This document shows, piece by piece, positions 28,613 to 35,525 of a stretch of 53,821 nucleotides of DNA. The position numbers were made by a program, and so were the translations under genes. The notes below the pieces were generated by a model, which saw only the letters and a program-made list of their open reading frames with translations, was not told where the DNA came from and made no database searches. Origin of the DNA: Alphaproteobacteria bacterium CG11_big_fil_rev_8_21_14_0_20_39_49 (GTDB taxonomy: Bacteria; Pseudomonadota; Alphaproteobacteria; Rickettsiales; UBA6187). Location: positions 87,446-141,266 of the forward strand of contig PCXK01000007.1 in the NCBI GenBank assembly GCA_002787635.1, given 5' to 3'. Numbering within the stretch: position 1 is the stretch's first letter; the number at the start of each line of letters is the position of its first letter.

Positions 28613-28969
28613 ATGAAGCGAATATTAAAAATTACTATGTTCTCCGTCTTAATATGCAGTGCAAATGTTCATGCGGAAGCTACTGATTCTATTGAATCAA
28701 ATGCCGATGGCTGTTCTCAGATAATTACTCGGATAAAACAGGCGGAACTTTTTAAGAAAACATTAATCAAAGCATCGGAAAGAAAAATAGATGAGGTTAT
28801 GATTCCCATAGGTCATTTTACAACATATGTAGGAACTGACGAGGCATCTATTTTAATTGAAGAGAGATTAAATATCCTAAATAAAGTTTTGGAAAATAAA
28901 TGCGTTGATGAAAATTTCGCAGATAAACAAAACCATGTACAAATATCAATTAACGCTGAGGGGCTATAA
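28613..28969 (+). CDS. exported small protein, iron-linked paralogue A
   Basis: The 118-residue protein has a Sec signal peptide (hydrophobic part about residues 6-20, likely cut after VHA) and two cysteines, one near residue 34 and one near residue 100, which could form a disulphide. No family was recognised. The next gene encodes a protein of the same design: cysteine, a helix with QAELFKKTLIKA, a middle segment, and a terminal cysteine. I therefore read them as a tandem duplication. Two Fur-like boxes lie before it, so iron repression is likely. It is probably periplasmic. Confidence 0.75.
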   Translation: MKRILKITMFSVLICSANVHAEATDSIESNADGCSQIITRIKQAELFKKTLIKASERKIDEVMIPIGHFTTYVGTDEASILIEERLNILNKVLENKCVDENFADKQNHVQISINAEGL

Positions 28970-28970
28970 A

Positions 28971-29294
28971 ATGTTGAACAAAAATAAAATACTAAAAGTT
29001 TTAGTGATTACGGCAGCTTTAAATTCTCCTTCTATAACGGTTGCTAATGAAAATTTAATAGATAAAGACGTTGCCTGCTTTGAGCTATCAGGACAGTTGC
29101 AACTTGCCGATTACTTTATAAAAAGTGCTGTTGAACTGGAAATGCTAGATGAAAATATGTTGGTTGAAGTGGGTGCTTCTATCGCTGAAGTTTCACCTAT
29201 GGAAAGCATCGGATTTTATAGTTCACAGAAAAAACATCTTAAAAAAACCTATGATTTATTAGGGTGCTCAATTTTAAATGAAAAAACTAACTAG
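28971..29294 (+). CDS. exported small protein, iron-linked paralogue B
   Basis: This 107-residue protein has a signal peptide (cut probably near VAN-E) and the same cysteine spacing as the preceding gene, with QLQLADYFIKSAV aligning to the paralogue's first helix and LLGCSILN to its terminal cysteine. The frame is open further upstream, but a GAGGGG at 28958-28963 sits seven bases before the ATG at 28971, which lies one base after the paralogue's stop. The pair should be one mRNA. Confidence 0.75.
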   Translation: MLNKNKILKVLVITAALNSPSITVANENLIDKDVACFELSGQLQLADYFIKSAVELEMLDENMLVEVGASIAEVSPMESIGFYSSQKKHLKKTYDLLGCSILNEKTN

Positions 29295-29315
29295 AAATTA
29301 CGGAAAAACAACGCC

Positions 29316-29504
29316 ATGAGACAAGTATGTTATAATAAGGGCAGCGAAAGTGTAATAGTAAAAACTATTTTATTAGCCGGTATTGTTAATCGTTTTTATA
29401 GATATGCAGATAACAATACTTCTATTCAAAATAAAATTGAAAGTATGAAAAACAGGGTGGCTAACAAAAAACTTAAGGCAAGATTGCTTAATCCTTTTTG
29501 TTAA
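29316..29504 (+). CDS. hypothetical small protein
   Basis: The 62-residue frame begins MRQVCYNKGS, has a moderately hydrophobic stretch at about residues 13-25, then a basic C-terminal half that ends in NPFC. The terminal cysteine is notable but does not make a CaaX box. The ribosome binding site is weak. It follows the exported pair by 21 bases. No family was recognised, and it may not be a real gene. Confidence 0.4.
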   Translation: MRQVCYNKGSESVIVKTILLAGIVNRFYRYADNNTSIQNKIESMKNRVANKKLKARLLNPFC

Positions 29505-29550
29505 TTAAAAAACAAGGTAAAAAAGACAGAAATCAGAACAGGAAAATAAT

Positions 29551-29766
29551 ATGCCCGGAATGCACGGAGTAAACGCTCGCAGACGCTATGTAGGAACAAG
29601 CAGGTCGCAATTAACAGATAATGTAGCTCGCCTTGAGACAAATAAAAACAGAATTAATGCTAATCCGCAAGACCCTGATCAGGGCGTGATTAACGAATCT
29701 CATGCAGAGCGTTATCTGGCAGAACGTGAAAATCGTGAACAGCAAGACTGCTGCATAATAATGTAA
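29551..29766 (+). CDS. small protein with C-terminal CaaX prenylation box
   Basis: The 71-residue protein is hydrophilic and rich in Arg, Asn, Gln and Glu. It ends QQDCCIIM: Cys68 followed by two aliphatic residues and Met, the pattern eukaryotic farnesyltransferase modifies, with an extra Cys67 beside it. The TAA stop follows directly. AGGAAA five bases before the ATG supports the start. There is no signal peptide. Bacteria do not prenylate proteins, but effectors of Legionella and other intracellular bacteria use CaaX boxes to reach host membranes. I infer a candidate secreted effector. It could be chance in an unconstrained small protein. Confidence 0.65.
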   Translation: MPGMHGVNARRRYVGTSRSQLTDNVARLETNKNRINANPQDPDQGVINESHAERYLAERENREQQDCCIIM

Positions 29767-29785
29767 TATATTTAGAGTGTTTATT

Positions 29786-29869
29786 ATGATAGAGAAAAGA
29801 AAATCTTCAAATAAAAACAAGGATACTAACTTTACAAGGCTAGTTCACAACTTAATTCATAAAGGGTGA
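29786..29869 (+). CDS. possible very small ORF (27 residues)
   Basis: The frame starts MIEKRKSSNKNKD and is strongly basic. An AGAG lies nine bases before the ATG, and its TGA stop lies directly before a possible TTG start of the next frame. It may be a leader peptide or nothing. Confidence 0.25.
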   Translation: MIEKRKSSNKNKDTNFTRLVHNLIHKG

Positions 29870-29905
29870 TTGATTCTAATTTATTTGTTAAACGATAAGA
29901 AAATA

Positions 29906-30424
29906 ATGATGTACCAACGTGACATAGAGCAGATTAATTTTGAAATTAATATTTCAAGGGAAGCCACAAAAGCAAAGGCCGGATTGCTGGGTTTGTCCGA
30001 GCAACAAATTAATCAGCATAACTGGATAGGAAGGCAACGGAATTTATTATTCGGTAATGAAATCGGAGAAGAGCCTTCAATTAAATATCTTGAGGGCGGC
30101 CCGAAATCTAAAGAACCAAGAGAAGTTTTTGAGAACATAAAGGGATTAGTTCCGTATAAAATCCAAAATATTTTACGTAATCATGTTATTGCTCAAAAAA
30201 GCCGAATTTCCAAAGAGTTAATTTATGAAGAAAGACTAGACGATAACCGTCTTAATAAATTGACGATTCCCGTGTTAAGTAGCTTTAAGAAAGGTGCTTC
30301 TATAGGTGCTTTTAATTCACATCAATTAGGCGATGCTGCATCAAATATAGGTGCCTTTCTAGACGATAAAGACGTTATGTCACTGTCTAAGGTTAATAAA
30401 GATGCAAAGGCAAAACTGCTATGA
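29906..30424 (+). CDS. protein with C-terminal F-box-like segment
   Basis: The protein has 172 residues from the ATG at 29906; the frame is open from a TTG at 29870, which is also possible. The first 130 residues are hydrophilic and helical, with no recognised family. The last 39 residues include IGAFLDDKDVMSLSKVNK, which closely follows the F-box pattern (I-x-x-FL-x-x-x-DL-x-SLS-x-V-x-K). F-box proteins bind Skp1 in eukaryotic ubiquitin ligases, and several intracellular bacteria secrete such mimics. Normally the F-box is N-terminal to a substrate-binding part; here it is at the very end. It lies in a row with the CaaX-box gene. Effector function is inferred. Confidence 0.6.
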   Translation: MMYQRDIEQINFEINISREATKAKAGLLGLSEQQINQHNWIGRQRNLLFGNEIGEEPSIKYLEGGPKSKEPREVFENIKGLVPYKIQNILRNHVIAQKSRISKELIYEERLDDNRLNKLTIPVLSSFKKGASIGAFNSHQLGDAASNIGAFLDDKDVMSLSKVNKDAKAKLL

Positions 30425-30576
30425 AAACCCTCCTTAAGGGAAAACAAATCTGGACGGAAAAATTTCTAAACCAAATTTAACCTGACAGTCGCCAAATGAA
30501 AAATCGGTAGATGTCAGATTAGGTCTGAACTATTGCAGTTTATTTCATAGTTATAAAAAACACTTGCGAGTTTCCA

Positions 30577-30655
30577 CCCCTCACAAAAACACTTTGTGTT
30601 TTTAACTCTCCCTCAAGGGGAGAGTAGTTTTTTGATTTTTGCAGAGGCTTCTATA
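30577..30655 (+). repeat. dispersed repeat, family A (copy 3)
   Basis: CCCCTCACAAAAACACTTTG, then CCCTCAAGGGGAGAGTAG, ending GCAGAGGCTTCTATAG. It is the same element as at 2900-2980 and inverted at 23647-23728. It lies at the convergent end between the F-box-like gene and the iron-linked minus-strand genes. Confidence 0.7.
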
Positions 30656-30962
30656 GTCTGTAATTATATTTTTCATTCATCATATGCATAACTTTTTCAG
30701 GAACATCTTTGCCATAGCCTGAAGCAATTATTTTACCATAATCAGACAGATTGATTTTTCTGTTGTAATCTTTTCTTAATATCTCTTTCTTACTATTTGA
30801 AAGTAAAAGAAAATACCACGCATTTTGTCCACTTATATCTCTTCCCTTATATAGACATATGTTATGTGCCATAGTTTTGGCTGTACGCTGTATAAATGAA
30901 GTCCTGTTCAAAATAGTCATGTTTAAACATTTCGGTAGTAATTGAGTGTACGCTGATTCCAT
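30651..30962 (-). CDS. hypothetical protein following the NAS-like gene
   Basis: The 103-residue protein has no signal peptide. Its first half is basic (LNRTSFIQRTAKTMAHN), then a compact beta-rich part with CLYKGRDISGQNAWYFLLL, and a C-terminal DYGKIIASGYG segment with a closing helix. I do not recognise the family. It overlaps the 3' end of the nicotianamine-synthase-like gene by 40 bases in another frame, so the two are probably expressed together. Confidence 0.6.
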   Translation of the reverse strand: MESAYTQLLPKCLNMTILNRTSFIQRTAKTMAHNICLYKGRDISGQNAWYFLLLSNSKKEILRKDYNRKINLSDYGKIIASGYGKDVPEKVMHMMNEKYNYRL

Positions 30963-32620
30963 AGTAATGTTCCACCTTCGGAAACTTCTGAACTTGGGGT
31001 ATTCGATGTCAGTTTACTTTCTTTTTCTTGTAGATTTGTTTTATTTACATAAAGGTCATCAGAGTTAACATTTATATCTGACATCATATCGGTAATGTTA
31101 GCTTCAGGCGACGCACCGCTTAATACCTTTTGTGGCGGTGTTACATGACCGCCTAATCTGAAAATGCTGCCATCGGGTATATCAAAGCGTTCATATAGTA
31201 AAGTAGAACTGCCGCTAACATTTCTTTTTCTAACCATATCAATGCCTTTTGCATTTTTTTGCATTATGGCATCAGTGACATCTTTTGGTAATGCACTTGC
31301 TAAGTCCAGTACGTCCGTTTCTATTTTATATTTTTTTCTACCGACATATTGCAAATTATCGGAAGAGGTATTTTCTTGTCCTTGTTTAGAATTCCCCGGT
31401 TTTACATACTCCACGTCCCTTGCATCGGCTTGTAATACTTTGACCTTGCCTTTTTTTGTTATCCCTAATGAGTCGGTTATACCGATTAGTTTTTTAGCAT
31501 TATTAAAAGCCTGTTCGTCATAGTCGATAAGGTTGATTTTAGCACCGTCGGTTTGTATGTGTTGTAAAATTCCGGTAAGAGGGAATCCCGCACCTACAAA
31601 TGTGAATGTTTTCTTGTCCAAATCCTGCATTCCGAATATTTCGGGGTTGTTATCCTTGAATTTTTGCAACTCCTGTTGTTTTTCGTCATCAGGCAGGTTT
31701 TTGGACGTTGCGGCTTTTAATTTCTGTTCGATACCCGGATTGTTTTCGATAATATCCTGCTTATCTTTATGATGATAATCAGAGCCTGACATTTGATTTA
31801 ACAGGGGGGTTGTAAGCAGTTTTAGTTCCGACTCAACAAGCGGCGGATAGTTCTTGAAATATTTAAAAACAAGACCTTCATATTCGGACGGATTTTCTTT
31901 TTGCATTTGTTTCGGCAGGTCTACAACTAAGGCTTCGAACTTGTCTGTTTTGATTTTTTTAGTATCGGGTAGCGGCTCACCTTCTTTTATTCCGTTTTTT
32001 TCGCGTACTATATTTTCAATTAGTTGTTTGTAATTATCAGGGTTATTCTCAACTGCTTTAAAGGTAAGTCCCAAAGCCTCTTTTTCCATTGACTCTTCGG
32101 CATGAATTGCTATTTGCCTCAAGTCTTTTACAGCATCGTTTGTAGCCTTATCCGACTTAATATATTCATCTAGTTCTTTGAGTTTATTTTTGTCATATAC
32201 TTTAAGTGTCATTCCGACAAAATCATTTAAACTTTCGTTAACTAATTGTGATGGCGATAGTGCAAACTCGGCAGAACGCTCCTGTTGTTTTTCTTCATCA
32301 TAGAAAGTAGGTTCCGGATTACTATTATGCGATGCATTCTTCCACTTGCTATGCTTTTGAAAGGCCTTCCACCTCGGTAGTAATTTCTCGTGTAAATTTT
32401 TAATCTGTCCGGCAATTTCTTCTACAGGTCGTTCTTCTATAAAATGATTGCGTGCCTGTTGAGCATTTGCTCTTATGTCTTGCCGGGACAGGTTTTGATT
32501 TTCTGCCAACGTTTCTGATTGCAATGATGCATGTGTCAGTAGTTCTTTTTGCACTTGCCATTTTTGAGCTTTAAAAAGAGGGTCTTGCATACGCTCGGTA
32601 GCTTGTTTCATTTCTTCCAT
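30923..32620 (-). CDS. nicotianamine-synthase-like methyltransferase-fold protein with long helical N-terminus
   Basis: From the ATG at 32620 (AAGGAAGG just before it) the protein has 565 residues; an earlier ATG at 32647 is less well placed. Residues 1 to about 240 are Gln/Glu/Lys-rich and helical. From about 250 the sequence follows nicotianamine synthases: NYPPLVESELKLL, then the SAM-site FTFVGAGFPLTGIL (about 339-352), INLIDYDEQAF, VKVLQADARDV and MVRKRNVSGSSTLLY. Nicotianamine synthases join aminobutyrate units from SAM to make metal chelators; bacterial relatives make opine metallophores. A low-complexity tail follows. It lies 92 bases after a DUF4198 gene with upstream Fur-like boxes. 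Function in metal uptake is inferred; the long N-terminus is unusual. Confidence 0.6.
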   Translation of the reverse strand: MEEMKQATERMQDPLFKAQKWQVQKELLTHASLQSETLAENQNLSRQDIRANAQQARNHFIEERPVEEIAGQIKNLHEKLLPRWKAFQKHSKWKNASHNSNPEPTFYDEEKQQERSAEFALSPSQLVNESLNDFVGMTLKVYDKNKLKELDEYIKSDKATNDAVKDLRQIAIHAEESMEKEALGLTFKAVENNPDNYKQLIENIVREKNGIKEGEPLPDTKKIKTDKFEALVVDLPKQMQKENPSEYEGLVFKYFKNYPPLVESELKLLTTPLLNQMSGSDYHHKDKQDIIENNPGIEQKLKAATSKNLPDDEKQQELQKFKDNNPEIFGMQDLDKKTFTFVGAGFPLTGILQHIQTDGAKINLIDYDEQAFNNAKKLIGITDSLGITKKGKVKVLQADARDVEYVKPGNSKQGQENTSSDNLQYVGRKKYKIETDVLDLASALPKDVTDAIMQKNAKGIDMVRKRNVSGSSTLLYERFDIPDGSIFRLGGHVTPPQKVLSGASPEANITDMMSDINVNSDDLYVNKTNLQEKESKLTSNTPSSEVSEGGTLLWNQRTLNYYRNV

Positions 32621-32712
32621 TTTTCCTTCCTTATACAATATTAACATGTTTGTGACCGAGTTAACCTAAGGTCAAATTAATGCTTACCTAAATATGTGAT
32701 AGAAATTATACT

Positions 32713-33576
32713 TTATTTTTCCCAATCCTTAACCCAAGGTTCATTGACCTGTAGCATTAAAGATGCCAGATAATTCAGCCCTTCGGCTTTATTGTCATTT
32801 TCGGTTTTTTCATCATGTGAAACCGTAATTAAATAGCGGTTAGCTTTATCAAACCTGATTGATGCTATTCCGTCTTTATCCGTTGTGGTAGATATCGGCA
32901 CTTCGCCATGCTTTTGAAATCTGAAATTCTGATATATTGCATTTATTGTTTTGTTTGGGGCTGCCTTGCCGTTAAATAATACTTTAATTTGCAGCGTATC
33001 TCCCTCATATAGCAAATTAGGGTGTGATAAAGGGATTATTTCCAGCTTGTGACCAAGGGGATTTTTCCATGTATCGCTAGTTTTATGAAGGGTGCTATAT
33101 GCTTTTGCGTATTGATAATATCCTATGGAATTACTTTTTTGATCGCTTTCTTCGTCAGTTAGCTCGTCATTGGATTTATTAATATATTCGCCGTTTTTGA
33201 GCTTAGTGTAATACATAGGCTCGCCAATTCTCGCTACACCAATGGCATATGTTTGAGGCTTGTTTAGGTCGGCTTCTATTATTGCCCTTGTGCTTCCGTG
33301 GAATTTATTTGAAACGGCAACTTGCTCGCCTTCACTGTCAATAATTTTAAATTCGTAATTTTCAGGATAATCCTTTGCCCTGTTTGTGTCCGAGTTAAAA
33401 TATGTATCGCCTCCGGTAAACTCGAAAGTAAAGCCTTCAGACACTTTTTCATCAATTTGCTTTGATTTATTATAAAAGAAAAATTCATTAGGCTCTACCC
33501 AATATAGATGGGCGTCGGCAATGCCTGCCATTGTGACGAATAATAAAAAACTTAATGAAGATAGTATTTTACTCAT
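32713..33576 (-). CDS. DUF4198-family exported protein
   Basis: The 287-residue protein has a signal peptide that likely ends at ADA, followed directly by HLYWVEP. This HxxWxEP-like start just after the cleavage site is typical of DUF4198/NikM-related periplasmic proteins linked to metal uptake. The body is beta-rich, and the C-terminal domain contains the TTTDKDGIASIRFDKANRYL strand pair common to this family. Two Fur-like boxes lie 24-71 bases before the start. It is first in a minus-strand unit continuing with the nicotianamine-synthase-like gene. Confidence 0.8.
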   Translation of the reverse strand: MSKILSSLSFLLFVTMAGIADAHLYWVEPNEFFFYNKSKQIDEKVSEGFTFEFTGGDTYFNSDTNRAKDYPENYEFKIIDSEGEQVAVSNKFHGSTRAIIEADLNKPQTYAIGVARIGEPMYYTKLKNGEYINKSNDELTDEESDQKSNSIGYYQYAKAYSTLHKTSDTWKNPLGHKLEIIPLSHPNLLYEGDTLQIKVLFNGKAAPNKTINAIYQNFRFQKHGEVPISTTTDKDGIASIRFDKANRYLITVSHDEKTENDNKAEGLNYLASLMLQVNEPWVKDWEK

Positions 33577-33599
33577 AACAAACCTTTTAAAAAATTGTT

Positions 33600-33647
33600 A
33601 ATAATGATTCTCATTTTCTCTTGACCTTGATAATGATAATGATTATT
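33600..33647. promoter_or_regulatory. double Fur-like operator between divergent units
   Basis: AATAATGATTCTCATTTTC at 33600-33618 matches 15 of 19 and GATAATGATAATGATTATT at 33629-33647 matches 17 of 19 bases of the Fur consensus. They lie in the 116 bases between the divergent DUF4198 gene and the first lipoprotein gene, so one operator may control both arms. Confidence 0.8.
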
Positions 33648-33692
33648 AATGTCAACAACAAAGTAAAATAAAATTATTAATTTTTTAATAAA

Positions 33693-34037
33693 ATGAAAGT
33701 TTATCTTTTTATATCGGCATTATTTTTCGTTTTGACCGGTTGTGTAAATAGTGACGGAACTTGGAATGCAATGACACCAAGACCGCTGTTTTTGCGTAAC
33801 ATACCGGAGGACGGCAGCAGTTATAGCCAAGGCTTCAGGGCAGGGTGTAATGACTCGATGGGTCTAAGCGGTTATGGGGCGTTGCGGCTACATGAAGTTA
33901 AAATCAGAAAAGGTAAGATGGAGTATAAATATTTTTACGATGCAAATAAGGCGATGAGTGATGGGCAATACAGCCTTGGTTTCGGTCACGGTTTCTCGTA
34001 TTGCGGGGTTGCGGCTAATGCGGTTATAGGTTTTTAA
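33693..34037 (+). CDS. iron-linked lipoprotein paralogue 1
   Basis: The 114-residue protein has a lipoprotein signal peptide with lipobox LTGC at Cys17. Asn at +2 means no inner-membrane retention signal, so an outer-membrane location is expected. The mature part shows the motif shared by this tandem family: P-x-D-G-x-x-Y-x-x-GF-x-x-GC, then a second half ending in GF-x-x-GF-x-YC. No known family was recognised. It is the first of five related genes that run without gaps behind the Fur-like operator. Confidence 0.82.
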   Translation: MKVYLFISALFFVLTGCVNSDGTWNAMTPRPLFLRNIPEDGSSYSQGFRAGCNDSMGLSGYGALRLHEVKIRKGKMEYKYFYDANKAMSDGQYSLGFGHGFSYCGVAANAVIGF

Positions 34038-34039
34038 CT

Positions 34040-34360
34040 ATGAGAATTTTATTTTTAGTAATAAGCATAATAATTTTAAACGGGTGTCAGTCTGACAGCG
34101 GTCGGTTTGATTATTCCCGTCCTGCAAATTTAAATACAACACCGCCTGCGGGAACACCTGAGTTTCAACAAGGTTGGAAAGACGGCTGCAACGGTGCATT
34201 GGCTTCGGTTAACACGGATATAAACCTACTACTTGCCAGCCGGAAATATAAGATGGACGGAAAGCTTTGGAACAGCAGTCCAAGATATAAACAGGCATGG
34301 AAAGACGCTTATTATTACTGTGCCTATAATATGTTCACTAATTTAATGAATACCTATTAA
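34040..34360 (+). CDS. iron-linked lipoprotein paralogue 2
   Basis: The 106-residue protein has lipobox LNGC at Cys16. The family motif reads GTPEFQQGWKDGCNGA, and the second half ends in YKQAWKDAYYYC. The gene starts two bases after paralogue 1. Each family member keeps the two cysteines (GC and YC) about 55-60 residues apart, which suggests a disulphide or a metal/haem ligand pair. Confidence 0.82.
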   Translation: MRILFLVISIIILNGCQSDSGRFDYSRPANLNTTPPAGTPEFQQGWKDGCNGALASVNTDINLLLASRKYKMDGKLWNSSPRYKQAWKDAYYYCAYNMFTNLMNTY

Positions 34361-34361
34361 C

Positions 34362-34685
34362 ATGAAAAAGTTATTGATAATTTTATTTATGACGACATCT
34401 TGCGGGCATAACGTTCCTACATGGCGTTCATGGATGTTTGAACACCCTCCGGGAGGAGCTGAAAAATACCCGCCTTTATATACCAAAGGCTGGCAGGACG
34501 GCTGCTATACGGCAGGTGGTGCAACGGCAAACCAGATGTATAAGTTCAAATTCGGTTATAGGCAAGATGAAGAACTGGCACATAGTGACAAGGCTTACAG
34601 GAAAGGTTGGGACGATGCCTATCTTTATTGCACAAGTTATTTATTACAACATAATTTCGACTGGTACGGGAAGAGACCTATTTGA
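34362..34685 (+). CDS. iron-linked lipoprotein paralogue 3
   Basis: The 107-residue protein has a short signal peptide with Cys14 in MTTSC. Family motif: YPPLYTKGWQDGCYTAG, then AYRKGWDDAYLYC. This copy shows the GW-x-D-G/A repeat most clearly in both halves, so the fold may itself be an internal duplication. The gene starts one base after paralogue 2. Confidence 0.82.
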   Translation: MKKLLIILFMTTSCGHNVPTWRSWMFEHPPGGAEKYPPLYTKGWQDGCYTAGGATANQMYKFKFGYRQDEELAHSDKAYRKGWDDAYLYCTSYLLQHNFDWYGKRPI

Positions 34686-34686
34686 T

Positions 34687-34998
34687 ATGTATAAGAAAAT
34701 TTTTATAATATTAATTTTACTGTCGGGTGCTTCATGCAGCATGATTAATGAGCCGCCAAGCATATTTGCGGGAATGGAGAATAAAGCACCTGACGGCACT
34801 CCTACTTTTAGAACCGGTTGGAAATCAGGTTGTGAAACAGGCTTAAAAGTTTCCGGTAATACGCATTACAAAATTGTCCATAGTTTTGAGTTTGACCCGG
34901 AGAAAATCGAAAATGATGAATATAATGAAGCGTGGTATCTTGGCTTTGACCATTGCCGGTGGCACGTTTCTTCATGGCAAAGAAGAGGAGGAATGTAA
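34687..34998 (+). CDS. iron-linked lipoprotein paralogue 4
   Basis: The 103-residue protein has Cys17 in LSGASC. Family motif: GTPTFRTGWKSGCETG, then YNEAWYLGFDHC. The frame is open from 34438, but that part overlaps paralogue 3 out of frame. The ATG at 34687, one base after the previous stop, gives the lipoprotein signal peptide and must be the true start. Confidence 0.82.
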   Translation: MYKKIFIILILLSGASCSMINEPPSIFAGMENKAPDGTPTFRTGWKSGCETGLKVSGNTHYKIVHSFEFDPEKIENDEYNEAWYLGFDHCRWHVSSWQRRGGM

Positions 34999-34999
34999 A

Positions 35000-35524
35000 A
35001 TGAGAAAATTTATATTAGTTATGTTGTTATTTTTAACGTCTTGTAATAATGTTCCGTTAAGAGCTGCATTAGAGCCTGAGGTTCCGAAAGAAGGTTCTTT
35101 GATGTACAGGCAGGGTTTCAAAGAAGGTTGCAATACCGGAATGACTGTTTACGGTAATGATGTTGTAAGAATAAAATATTCTACCGATGTTAGCCCTCAT
35201 TTGATGGAAAACAAAACATACCGCAACGCATGGAAACTGGGTAATCGCTATTGTCGTTTCCATGTTTCGCAAATGCAGATGGAGGGAACTATAATGAAAG
35301 ATTTCGGTATCCCCGTATTTCCTAACAGAATGCTACCCAATGACGGCTCAATTATAAGGGAGAGACTAACCGATAGCTTCTGGATAGATTTGGAAGTTGA
35401 AGAAAATGCGTGGGTACACGGTATTGACTGGCCCTTCTCTAAAATTGATAAAGATCCTGCAACCTTTGACGGCAGAAGTATAGGAAAAGAAGGCGGTGTA
35501 TTCGGTTTGTTGAGTATGAATTAA
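35000..35524 (+). CDS. iron-linked lipoprotein paralogue 5 with C-terminal extension
   Basis: The 174-residue protein has Cys15 in FLTSC. Family motif: SLMYRQGFKEGCNTG, then YRNAWKLGNRYC. Unlike the others it continues for about 75 residues after the second cysteine, with a Trp- and Asp-rich end. The ATG at 35000 is chosen over upstream codons in the same frame because it gives the signal peptide and directly follows paralogue 4; AGGAGG lies 12 bases upstream. Confidence 0.8.
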   Translation: MRKFILVMLLFLTSCNNVPLRAALEPEVPKEGSLMYRQGFKEGCNTGMTVYGNDVVRIKYSTDVSPHLMENKTYRNAWKLGNRYCRFHVSQMQMEGTIMKDFGIPVFPNRMLPNDGSIIRERLTDSFWIDLEVEENAWVHGIDWPFSKIDKDPATFDGRSIGKEGGVFGLLSMN

Positions 35525-35525
35525 C

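Noticed and set aside
30651-30962. The 103-residue frame as a shadow of the NAS-like gene
   Set aside because: Only 40 bases overlap; most of the frame is outside that gene and has protein-like composition, so I kept it as a gene.
31164-31523. Plus-strand frame of 119 codons opposite the NAS-like gene
   Set aside because: It is rich in Ser, Phe and Cys, typical of the complement of a coding strand, and has no start signals.
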